Assembly (NCBI RefSeq): GCF_018687715.1
Contig: NC_056764.1
Span: 4,590,501 to 4,654,500, forward strand
Reading direction: 5' to 3'
Source of the DNA: Carya illinoinensis
Lineage: Eukaryota > Streptophyta > Magnoliopsida > Fagales > Juglandaceae
Length of the DNA: 64,000 nt
A program made the position numbers and the translations under genes. Shown piece after piece: positions 48,224 to 59,801 of this stretch. The first letter of the stretch is position 1. Every line of letters starts with the position of its first letter. Under the pieces are notes generated by a model, which worked only from the letters and a program-made list of their open reading frames with translations, ran no database searches and was not told where the DNA came from.

Positions 48224-51184
48224 TGATGTAGCAGTGGACTTACGTGCCGCTGATCGAGCTTGGCTTTAGCTCATTTGCGTTCTCTCTCTTTCCACAGGCG
48301 GCTTAAATTGTGTTTTTTTTTTTCCTAAGCAATTTTTGGTGTTTTTTTTATTTTCTTTATTATTATTGTACAATAAAGGCTTGATTTATTTATTTATTTA
48401 TAAATAAAAAATAAATCTACCATTTAGAAGTTGGAAAATGCTTGGAATCTCGCTTGGAGCTCTACTCTATTTTTTTATTTAATAATATTGTAAATTTTTT
48501 TAAAATAATATTTAAGAATATTAAAAAATAATGTGAAAAAAATGTACTAGCAGAATTCTCAACGAGATCCCTAGCACCATCATTAGAGGTTTACCAATAC
48601 ACTATTGATATTGGACTAATCTGAACTTATAATGTATAAACAAACTCTAGATAAAAAAAATTAAGTATTTTTAATTAGAATAAGTTACGTATTTCTTATT
48701 TAATTTAATTATTCTTTAAACAAACTCTAGCTAAGGATGGTCTCCATATATATTGGGCGTTATTTATGATATTTTTTTAATTTCTGCTACACACACGAAA
48801 TAAATGCACGAAAATAACATGGGCAATAGCAATTTTGTGCCTTTGTTCACGTAGACTTGGTGCACTTATTCTGTGCATAAAGTATTTTTACATATTTTTA
48901 GAGTGTTAAATATAATTTTAAGATACGTAAGTCATGTATATTTAAAAAAAAAAAATGAGATTTACTGTAAAATAAAGTTAATTTTTCATATTAGTCTCAA
49001 TTTTTTTTTCAAAGATATTACACAAGATTTTGTTTTTTCTATTTTTTTATCTATATTAATTTTAATTAATAATTATTAAATTTTTTAATTATTAATATTG
49101 TTAATTACGTGCTCAAGGAAGAAAAGTTTGAGAAAATAATAAAAAATCTATCCATCATTTATTTTCTTATTATTTTATGATGTGAAATAAAATTATAAAT
49201 CCATAAATAAAATATAATTAATATCATATCATGAAATGATAAAAAAAGAAATTATAAATATCATTACTTGAGAAAACAAATGAGAAAAAAATTGGAAAGA
49301 TGCATCCCATGTTAAGATATAGAAAACCGAGAATAATTTCTTAAAAAAACATAAAATCATGGTATTTGACATAGGATCCCATTTATAATCTATAAACCAT
49401 TGTGGAATATGTTTTTTATGTACATTTAATCAAAACGAGAAAAAGAAAAAATTAATTCTCCGCCGCCTTTTGTTCGGGTTGTAAATAATTTAGAAAAATT
49501 GTGAACTTTTGATTGAAAGATAATTTTTTAATTATAAAGAGATTTTAAAAATTAAATTTACAAATTAATGAGTTTGATATGGTTTCTGAATTATAAAATT
49601 ATTTTTATGATAAATATCTAATATATTATACAAAATTACATTAATTTATATAATTTCTAAACATTTATAAGATTAATAGTAGTGGGGGCAAAGGCGTTGT
49701 GATATATTGTAACTCAAGAAATGATCTTTTGTTGATAGCTAGTCCGTTTAATCCTAATTTAAATGTCTAAATTTATTTTAAGGATGTATATTTTTTATAT
49801 CATTGAACCAAACCTTAACTATAAGATCTATTATTGGTCTGTAAATTATTAAAATAGATGAAAAAATAATTAAATGTGATGTCCCTGCTTTCTTTGTATT
49901 TTCAGTAATTATTTTACTAATTATTCTTATGGGTTCTTTTTTCGAAGTAGTCCTTTTATTGATAGATTTATGTGTATTTTATTCTGTTGGGCTGAGGGTG
50001 CGTGTGAGGGGCCAACTCGTGTGAGTGTGGGAAGTCCAACTCCTAAGGCCGAGAACAGCATCGTTTTGGCAAAGCCCTTAGTTCCCTTTCCCTCTTCTAT
50101 TTTTTCTCTTTTATTTTCTTTTCCTTTTTCTTCCTTCTTTTTCTTCCTTCATGCCTGAGCCCCTACATCGCCGCCTCTTTTCAGCATCGTCTCTCTCATC
50201 TCTCCCTCGTTCAACCCTTTTCTCTCACGTGAACTGGTTGTATTCTCCCGACTTCTTTCAGGCTAGGCCAAACGATAACTCTTCCACGCTCTTCTCTCAC
50301 TCTTCTCTATACATTTTCTCTTATTCTCTCATCTCCCTCTTCTGGAAAATCAAGTACCATGAGTGTCTTTCTGATAATAATACTCGTCTAATTGGATATT
50401 TCTTAAGTAATTATAATCTGGACAATCTTTTATGTGGATCATAAATCCATGGGTTTATGGGCTTCCAAATGTCTTATAGAAATTTCAAAGCTGGTTATCT
50501 AGATTTATGATCAATGGGTTTCTTTTCTTGCCTTTTGTTCCTTCGTTGCATGTCCGTGGGTGGGTTATTGAAGACTGATATTATTTCTTTGAATTTGATT
50601 TGACTTATGGGTCTAGGATATTTTTCATTCCATTTTGTTTTATTTATTTTTCTCTTGTTAAATTTCAACTTCTCAAAGTTTTCAATTTGCAATGAAAATT
50701 TGAAAGATTTTTCGTCTCTTAATCCTGCACTAGCGACCTGCTTGTTGGACCTATAATCGGGTTTTCAAGAAAGCTTCCCGTCATTTTTTTTCTTTGATAA
50801 GGAAGAAAGCTTCCCATCATGGGTTGCTTGTTCTAGATTTACTTCAGCTCCATCATTTGGTTTTCCCCAAACTCCATGAATTGCTCCAATCATATTGGGG
50901 CTTGTATGGGTTTTAAAGAATTTTAATGTGCTCGTTTGTTCTATTTATTTTGATGTTCTTCATTGCCAGTTCTACCTGAATTTGTAATTTTAGATGACAC
51001 GCAACAAACACAGAGTTGCTGAAAATAATTAACGGACTTAACGGGAGAAAACAAAAAAAAGTTAACGAAAAACAAGAAAAATCATTGTAGCAGTTCGATA
51101 GCCACTTATATAATAAAATATATATGATTTTTAATGAAATTTTTTATTATTTATATATAGAATATTAGCAGATAATGTAATTTT

Positions 51185-51357
51185 TAAGAGAAATTATATT
51201 TTCAGTTGTGATTGTTTAAGCGTTGTGCAATCATTTAAAAAAATAAATAAATATAAGATTTATATGAAAAAATTAATTTTTTAATAATATATTTCACTAT
51301 TTTTTAAAGTAATTACATGACGTTTGCATACTCTATAATTATATATAGCATTATTCA
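51185..51357. mobile_element. Foldback MITE, family 3
   Basis: The left end AAGAGAAATTATATTTTCAG and GTTTAAGCGTTGTGCAATCA are mirrored by ACATGACGTTTGCATACTCT and TATATATAGCATTATTC. The middle block AAATATAAGATTTATATGAA followed by TTAATTTTTTAATAAT matches the copies at 4358, 4490 and 42615. Confidence 0.6.
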
Positions 51358-51621
51358 AATGCAACTCCACTTTCCCACGCCACATAGATTTATGATTTTA
51401 ATCTTCTATTTAAATATGCATATTTATTTAAATAGAATTTTTCAAAGAAAAAAAGGGTGTCCAGAATCCTAATTTTGAGATTATTTATTAGCATCAAACA
51501 TCAGAGAAAGAATCACAAAAGATGATCATGGAAGATTTAAAAGTTTGGTAACTTTGGTTTAAAAGTTTGCCATAATAATAATAATTAACATATTTATGTA
51601 TGATGTGAAACTATTTTCACA

Positions 51622-51757
51622 TGAGTAATGTTAAATACAGTCCTAAAATTAATGCATATGAAAAATTATTTTTTAATAGTGAACCATATATACTTTTTTT
51701 CAAATGAAATACGTGGGACCTGCAGACCCTAAAACTATATCTAGCATTACTCATAAT
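51622..51757. mobile_element. Foldback MITE, family 3 (short copy)
   Basis: It begins GAGTAATGTTAAATACAGTC and ends CTAAAACTATATCTAGCATT followed by ACTC, so both ends are GAGTAATG-type inverted repeats. The interior has ATATGAAAAATTATTTTTTA and GTGGGACCTGCAGACC. It is about 135 bp, shorter than its relatives. Confidence 0.55.
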
Positions 51758-52008
51758 ATATATATACATATAGGACAATGCTATGGTAACTACTAAATGT
51801 GCCCACCAAATATGCACATTAGTACATATGAGTTTTTATTTTCTTTAATCATTTTTTAAACATTCTTAACTATTAAGAAAAAAAATTAAAAAATATGTAA
51901 ATTCATTAATAGTCACTTCCTTAATCATTAAAAAAAATAAAATTAAAAATATATAAGTGGGCACTTAATTTGGTAGGCATAATTAGCAGTCATATTATCA
52001 TTTTCCAC

Positions 52009-52043
<35 letters not shown>

Positions 52044-53623
52044 TCTATTCGGCAAAACACATGGATATAGCGTTCTAGAGAAAATCTATTTAGAAATCTT
52101 ATTTTTTACGCACCCAGCACATCACTAATGTGAAAACTTTATTCATCAACTATGCTAAGAAATTATTGATCACGTTCTATTTTTTTAAAATTATAATAAA
52201 TTTCACTATAAGTGATATGCTAACACACCGGCTTCTCTACAACAAAATTCAAGTTTTATGAATATCTAATTGTCTCAATCGATTATGGTGTCTGATTTTG
52301 GCATGAGAAGGTTTTTATTTTTAATTTTCCAAACAGTATACACAAAACGTACAGATGATCGAGTTAAAGTAGAAAATACAAAAAACATCAGAAATAAAAT
52401 CAAATAATGGATTTTGATTTTAATTTTTGGCCATACGTAACAATGATCGTTATATAATATTCATATTCTCAGACAAATTTGATTCTCATCGTACCAATAA
52501 GCATGCGAGCAATACTACGTATAGTCTTTAAATAAAAACTGCAATGTAGGTATAGATAATTTTATTTTTAAAACTTCTTAAAATTATTAAAATATCCATC
52601 TTAAAATGATATTTTTTCTCTTTTAATAAAAGTCCTGTACATGTAGTCCCTACTTGAGGACTGCAAATAGAATTTCTCTTAACATGAATATTACTAACTT
52701 GATCATTAATATTTACTATTTCTACTCGATTCTTAATGATTATCTTCAACTGAAAAAGTCCAAATTTTGCATTCCAGGGCAATCCTAATTCATCTAATAT
52801 GGACTTTTTTTATAAGTGAAATATAATAAATAGTCTCTAATTATCAAATGACACATCATGAAATGATACGAGAATGATGAAAATTGAGATGATAAATAGC
52901 ATTACTCGTTAATATATATATTTTTTTAAGATACTTTGTTTCAAGAGATTATTTAAATTTCAACAATTGGTTTTAAATTAAATAGACGGGATTTTATAAC
53001 AATAACTCATGTTTATAACTTCTAATAACCAAACTTTGATCACATTGATATTTGCTTTTATCTAATGCATTTTAGTTTTAATAGCCAAGCATTTACCATT
53101 GGTGATTTTAAAAATGAATTAATTACTTTTTAATTATTACTAATTTTTGGATTTTTATAATATTTCAAACTTTTTTAGTGTTATATATATATTTATATAC
53201 ATGGAGCACACGTGGACCCGTATAAAGATGATTTTTATAAAGATGATTTTTTTTCTTTAAAAGAAAAAGAATAAATAAACATGCATGCCACATGCTTAAA
53301 TAAGAGATTCAACCACTAAATGTATAAAAAATAATTAAAAAATTAAGATAATTAAATTGTATTTATTAAATAAATGAAGTTAATTAATCTTTCTTTTAAC
53401 CATTTGAGTCTAAACTCGGACAACTTTAATTTGACTGTTTGTTTGAAGGGAAACTTAACGGAAGAAGAAGCGACCCATGAGTCCGATAAGGCGGAAAAAT
53501 CAATAATAGTTGTACATTTTTGTCTTTATGTTGATTGATTTAGATCAAACCCCCCCATTGGATTTGCAGATTTCGAGTTTCGGATCACATAGTTCAGTTG
53601 GTCTCATATTTGTATGATCTCGA

Positions 53624-56600
53624 ATGGCGGTTGCGGCCTTCAAATCCTCATCAAGAAGAGGGAATCTTACGACGACTACTACACACTCTGCCGGGAGAGA
53701 AAGCTCGGACAAAGAGAATCCACCAAAGAAAGCCCCAATACGAAGATCGAGGAGCGTCAGTGCTTTTCCGAGGAGGACCAATTCCGAGATTCCCTCCACC
53801 TCCGACGATTTCTTGAATAAGAGAGATAACCCTCTCTTCTGGAGCGGTGGTTCTGGCTCGTTGATTGAATCCCCGACTACGAATACTAATGCGAATGCGG
53901 ACACAGTTGCTGTGAGCCATGGCGGTGTGGATAACAGGAGGGGGCGCTCGGTTGCGAGGACTGCAGGTGTTGGGAGTAACAAAGGTCCGGGAAGTGGGAA
54001 GGAGACCGCTCGGAGTCTGTCGAGGGTCTATACGGGCCGCCGCGACCGGTCGGTGTCGAGGCAGCATTTTGCGACTTCTGAGGTTAGGACTTATTTTTTT
54101 GTAATGGAATTATGAGTTATCTTGGACTTGTTTTTTACGTATAAAAGATTATGAGCTATCTTGGACTGCTCGAGTCTTTGCATTTGTTGCTCGAATGAAT
54201 TTTTATCATAATGTGGGGAATAAATGAAGTAGAGATGAAAGTAAATCGGGATTTATTTCGTTTGTTGTCTTGGGCAGAGTGAAGCTGAGAACGACCGTGG
54301 TTTATCAGAGGATTTCAAGATCCGGAGTGACCGGAATGTAGTCTCCAGTAATGCGAAAAAAGGCGGCTTAGTAAGAGGTGGTTCTGATATATGGTCTGGT
54401 CAGAGTGAAGCTGAGCCTTCGGACGGTTTCGCTACAACTTTGGTACAAACTGGGTAGACTCATTTTCTTTTAAGATACGATACGATGTTGCAGGAAAGGA
54501 AACACATTTCATTGATGATTTGATTTTGCCCTTTTACATGTTTCTCCTTCAGTCCTGTTGGCAAACTCCTACAAATGAACGTGTGTCTGTGGCGAGTTCT
54601 TTATCTGAAGCTGAAGATAAAATCATTAAGCCAGTTTGTGAACAGATGAAGGTGAGGTGTGGACTGTATTTTGGTCATATATCAAGATATATGTAAATGG
54701 AAGCTTTAACGTGGTGAACTAGTTAGCAAAAACATGAATGCTATTGTGGAAAATAAGTTAATGAAGATGATGAAAAATGATGTTCTGCAATATAAAGTTG
54801 GTTCGTACCTCATTTGCAGTCAGTCCAAGGGGATAATGTGGAGTGTGATTCTTCTGGTGGTGGCATACATGAAACTGTTCGTGCTGAAGTGAGGCGTGCT
54901 ATCTCTGAAATTCAAAATGACCTTGAAATTGTAAGTCATTTCGGCTGTGATTATGATAAAATAAGTAGTTAATATCATAGTGCTATCCCTGACAAAATTA
55001 TTGTCAAAATGCTTGCATTTAACATAAATTATGCAAGATATGATGGAAATTTGACCTTCCCTTTCCCATATATACTGGCTTCTCCATGGCATGTCTTTTC
55101 ATGAATTCCTTGTATCTCTAAACTAGCACGCCTAGGCGTTGCTCTTGTATATGTCCCGTATACTTGGGCATATGCCATCTCTTTTGATCAATAAAAAGTT
55201 GTTTACCAATAAAAAAATATATATACTGGGTTCTCTAGGTATTAGTGGCATTTGATTGCATTTGATTCCATTCAATGAGCATAATCAATAACAAACTAGT
55301 TACATAATAGGATGCTGTATTTTCAGATTACCAGAAAGTTATCTTGCCCATTCATGCTCACAAGGATAATAATCTGTGGAAAAAATCTATGTGGAAATGC
55401 GAAGAAGGAAAAAGATGTAAAAAATATCCTGGAGACATTTGCAGAAGCTACACATTTTATGTATGTGTTTCCATGTTCAGATGTTCAGTCATATAGTTTT
55501 TTCGATAAAAAAAATTAGTAACTTAGACTAAGAAGAGAATTGCTCAATCTACATTCAGTGTCTCACTTGGAAATCCCGGCATATGTTTAGTTCTTTTGGA
55601 GAGAATCATGATAACTGAGCTGATACATTTGTAAGGGAATGATAACCACCAATTTATGGGTTGTGTCAAGAATTCATTCACGGCTTCAATTTACCAATTT
55701 ATGGGGCAGTTGTAAAATGTGAATGTGGTAGCTACAGCTGCTTGTAGAAGAGGAAGAAGAAATTCTGGACTCTGACATTAAGCAATAGCCACTTCTTTCT
55801 TTGTGTTGGAACTTGAGATATCTTGCTGATTGTCTATACACATATTGTTGTATTGATACCCACATAGGCGCTCTATATATCTTGCAGTATCTTTGAATTT
55901 GGATTTCTAGCTTTGCTCGTACTCTTAATATTGGTTATTATGACAATGCCTACATGGCTAGTGTTGGTCCAGTCAATTATGTTAACATCTTGGGCTTGTT
56001 TGATTTTAACATGCAACCAGTCTTTTTAGCGTATAACTTGTTTGTTTTTTCTTTTAAGTTCAGGCTATCCGAAGGAATAATGCTACTGATATTTCAACTA
56101 CCAATGTAGTTGATATCACTCCTGACTTGGTAAACCCAGGTGCAGTTGAATTGGTTCTGAATTACAGAAGAGAATATGCCAAAAAGCTTGAGCAGGTGAG
56201 TTTTCCTTGCTGTAAGTGTAGATGAGATACAGTTGAACCAGAGTTGTCTTGTCATGCTTAGTAGTCTGGAGACTTGGGACATGGCTTAGTTTATTGTCTT
56301 CATTGCTGCCCAACTTCTATATATAAGTGTCAGTTACAGATTCAGTCTCTTTCTAATCCAATGTATACAACTAAATGTTGCTCTCATGCCATGAGATTTT
56401 GAAGCAATTATGATTAAAATAAAATTGGAAACTGGTCTCAATAGCCTAATGTTTAGCTTGGCCAGTAACTTCTCTATTGCGATTTTGTTGATGAAAGGTT
56501 TTTTTTTTCTTGGTACTGTGTCTCAAATGCCATTTTAGAAAAAAGACATTTCTGAATTGGCTTGCAAATATTTGGTGTTAATCATGCTTCATTGTTAAAT

Positions 56601-58191
56601 TTCCTACTCGGCCTTGTTTATCTCTTTTTTTTTTTTTTTCTCCATTTCATTCAAATAAAAGTAGTAATAGACCTTCTCTTCGACTGGCAGTCCCTGGAAC
56701 GGGCTAGAAAACTTCAAGCAGACTTGGCTGTTGAGGAGCACCGTGGACATGAGCTGAGTAGAATTCTGAAGGAAGTACTGCCAGATCCTAAGACCCCTAG
56801 TGTGCAGAAGTCTCGTCCAGGAAGAAAAGTAGGCTTTTTTTGGTTTTTTAATCATATTCTGATGCACTTTTAATTTTTTACACAATATGTGAGAAGTACT
56901 TGGGATTCATTTGCCTCATATGTGGTTAAATTCATTCTTATAGAAGGAATAATTCACCAGCAAAGGTTCACCTTATGTATGGAGTTTGGAAATGAATAAT
57001 TTCATTTTGTTTGGCATGACTTTAGAATTGAGTTTATATAATCTTTATTGTCATTTGTCTGTACCATAATATTGAGTGTAACTCACGTGATCCTCTCTCT
57101 CTCTCTCTCTCCACGGTAATTATGATATTTAGTTATGATCTTGTGACTTAAAACGGTTTGGTCTAGTCCATTGCCCTACTGTAAATAAAGGGCTTATGTG
57201 CACAAATATGGTAGAAATAACCATTTCCTTGCAATGAACATTGGCGATTTTTGGTATAGTTACTGTCTAGATAGGAGTCAACTGTGCCTTTTGTTTGGTC
57301 TCTCTAAAAGTTATTCCAATGGCATAATGGCAGTCTAGCATTGAAAGAAGAAAGATGTCCAAACGTCTAGAAGAAGAAGCCCTGGCTTATTTCGACGAGT
57401 GCATCTCACTGTCAACATTTGACAGTTCTGACTTCTCATCACCCGAGGACCCACCTCTTGATCTTGCTACCCCGGTAGGTAACGGCATATCTCTACCCCA
57501 GGCAAGTTCAAGTGCTTCAACCGCACTCGTTACTTTTCCTATTTTATTCTTAAATCGTTGTCTAGATATGTCAGTAAACAAATACTTAATATAATCACTG
57601 GTTTGAATAAGTCTAGCTGCCGCAGTGTTCAACATTTGAATGGGAATATATATATGTTGAAGTTTTTAAACATAAATCCTAAGCAAGTATACAGGTTGCA
57701 GAAATACACGTGTACATATATATATATATATATAGAACATTCTGTATGCAACCTATATCTGCGTTTCTGAAACAAAATTTCAAACTCAGGATTCATACAT
57801 GCAAGGGCAGATGATGAATGGCCATGATGTACCAGGACTAACAGCCGGCACCAGCAGTAGTAAGGAGCCCAACTTAGATCTAGCTAGTCCAAACAGTGTC
57901 ATTGCAGAACGGAGTTGGAAATTTCAGTTCTCCGTTGCTGGAAAGACAGCCGAAACTGTTGAGCTTCAACAGGACATCCGAAAGTACATAAGAAATTTTG
58001 AGAAACATGACTTTGACTCGAAGATAGCAAGATCAAACCGTTACGACGTAGATGAATACAATCTGCAGGCCTCAAAAGAAAGCTTGTTGTGTGATAGGGT
58101 CAAGTTAAAAAACAGAATCGAGTCTGGTGGTTTTCTTTTGTGTGGTGGTGGTATCAAAATTTCATGTTCTCCGTTTGCTTCTATCACCTGA
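53624..58191 (+). CDS. Uncharacterised plant protein, basic Ser/Arg-rich N-terminus and coiled coil
   Basis: Eight exons: 53624-54082, 54278-54442, 54553-54651, 54820-54930, 56064-56195, 56691-56828, 57334-57474 and 57790-58191. They encode 548 residues, and every exon is a whole number of codons (phase 0 throughout). Residues 1-153 are basic and low-complexity, with RRSRSVSAFPRR, NRRGRSVAR and GRRDRSVSRQHF, which look like phosphorylation or filament-binding sequences. Residues 154-240 are acidic, with SEAE repeats. Residues 250-360 should form coiled coil (AEVRRAISEIQNDLE, REYAKKLEQSLERARKLQAD). A conserved-looking C-terminus has WKFQFSVAGKTAETVELQQD and LKNRIESGGFLLCGGG. I recall similar unnamed proteins in other plants but no function. 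A cytoskeletal or nuclear role would be a guess. No enzyme motif, signal peptide or membrane helix is seen. Confidence 0.85.
55068..55235 (+). mobile_element. 5'-truncated LINE tail with 17-bp target duplication
   Basis: ATATATACTGGCTTCTC (55068-55084) and ATATATACTGGGTTCTC (55219-55235) differ by one base and flank about 134 bp. That stretch ends CCATCTCTTTTGATCAATAA, then a T-rich segment and AATAAAAAAAT, a typical plant LINE 3' end with A-tail; GTATACTTGGGCATATGCC precedes it. Nothing of the coding region remains. It sits in the intron between exons 4 and 5 of the 548-residue gene, in sense orientation. Confidence 0.78.
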
Positions 58192-59801
58192 ATGCTGTGG
58201 TTGTGGGAAGTTGGGGTGTCGGCTCGATCAACTTTTGCACAGCCTGGCCGGACAATGTATCTAACTTGAAACTTCTTTCATGTTTAATACAGAGATTTCG
58301 AACCCAATGTTTGTCCTCATCGATCGAGATTTAGCCACTTGAGATCCGTTTTTTCTTTCTTCATGGCAACAAATGGTTTGAGGCCGACACAGTGGGGGAT
58401 CCGCCATTATTTTTCTTCATAGCCACTTAAGCATTGGCTTGATCTACTTTCTTTTTCTTTTCTTCTTTCTTCTTCTTCTTTATTTTTTATTTTTTATTTT
58501 TTCTAGTCCTTCCTTTTGTCCATCTTACCATAATCAATGATTATGTCAATGAAATACATCAGGGCTTCTCCATCGAAATATGAGCTTCAAATAATGAGCG
58601 AGTTCTACTATACACAATTATTTTTATATATTTTTTTGTGCACTCTACTAATATAATTAGTTAAAATAATTATTTTATATTAAGATGCAGCCAATTACAT
58701 AAGTTGAGTACATAAAGAATACGTAAAAGTGACTGCATATAATTTTTAATAATTATCTACGACACTTTCTTTTCGAGTCATGGAGATCCCGAATGAGAAA
58801 TAGGTGCAAAAAATGCAAATACTCAGATGGAAGTGATAATTTGCATCAAGATGGGTGGAATTTCTCAAAATCCGGCATCTGTGTCCAATAGTAGGAGTAT
58901 TTTGACATGGTAAATAATTTACTAAAAAGAATATAACAGGATATTTGCATGAATAATCTTATTAACGTCAAGCATTTTAGGTATCATCTTCTCGGGCCCT
59001 CTACAAGACCGTTGCATGGTACTCTAAATTAGTTAAGACTTTCACCCAAATCAAAGCAATTTCAAGAGAGTCGTACCAAACCGTGGGCCGAATCAGCTGC
59101 CTCCAATTAAGGCCAGACTGATTTATTTTCTACCGGTTTTAAATATGATTTTTTTATTATTTTATTATTTTTTGCTGTAATTTAGTCGAGAATTCAGGTA
59201 TATTCCAATTTCCACCCCACTCTTTAAGCTGCCTCCTCACACGTTCTTAAGCAATTCACAAGCCATAAAATCACAACATAACTGACGTATCTCAAATCCA
59301 GATAAGTCAGGTAAAGTCTTTTTCTTTTTTCTCTTTTTAAAAAATTGAGGCCAGAGAGATTCTTTATATATATATAAACTTAGAAAAAGCCAGAATATGA
59401 AGCAAATCTCATTGGTGGCATGGCTGCACCTCAAAGCCAAGTGTTAGGCATTTAAATCAACTCATGGTTAATTAACCAGCTTCATCTTTAACCCGAGGTT
59501 AAACCCTGTCTTCACCCACATAATGGTTTTGTTGTTTTTCTTTTTCTTCTCCTCTTTTTTTTTAACTGATATCCTCCATTTCCATGCTTCTTCCTCTGTC
59601 TCTACCTGTTTTGGTAAACCACTTTAGGTTACCAAGACGCTGCTACTATTTCTACTGCAAGTCTTCATTCATAAAGAGAAGAGATAGAGAGAGAAAGAGA
59701 GAGATTGCAACCCCTTTTCTTCTCATCAACAAGCAACAAATTGATCTTCTTCTGCATTACGCTGTTATTTGTTGGGGAGGGAGAGATTGAAAAAAGCCCA
59801 G
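58192..59801. other. Intergenic region upstream of the WRI1-like gene
   Basis: The first part is the 3' region of the 548-residue gene, and a family 1 MITE lies at 58600-58755. The last ~450 bp should be promoter and leader of the WRI1-like gene. A TATATATATAAAC stretch at about 59365-59378 is a possible TATA element, and the leader before 59802 is rich in CT and GA blocks. No gene is seen. Confidence 0.55.
58600..58755. mobile_element. Foldback MITE, family 1 (diverged)
   Basis: The left arm has ACACAATTATTTTTATATAT and GTGCACTCTACTAATATAAT. The right arm has the inverted AAGAATACGTAAAAGTGACT and ATATAATTTTTAATAAT, with GCAGCCAATTACATAAGTTG in between. It matches the copies at 5252, 15801 and 42826 in order and spacing, with many transitions. 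Confidence 0.6.

Larger units (their letters stand above)
48224..53623. other. Intergenic region upstream of VPS36 and the 548-residue gene
   Basis: The flanking genes diverge from this 5.4 kb. Most of it is very AT-rich. A richer, pyrimidine-biased patch at about 49960-50350 has short open frames but nothing family-like; it could be a leader of a non-coding transcript. Family 3 MITEs lie at 51185-51357 and 51622-51757, and a TA tract at about 52014-52040. No coding gene was recognised. Confidence 0.6.

Noticed and set aside
49960..50444. Pyrimidine-rich patch with two frames
   Set aside because: Low-complexity Ser/Phe/Leu translation from CT-rich DNA; looks like leader or promoter DNA without a following gene.
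53545..54067. Minus-strand frames of about 140 codons
   Set aside because: Antisense shadows of the first exon of the 548-residue gene, which has the better composition and continues through seven further exons.
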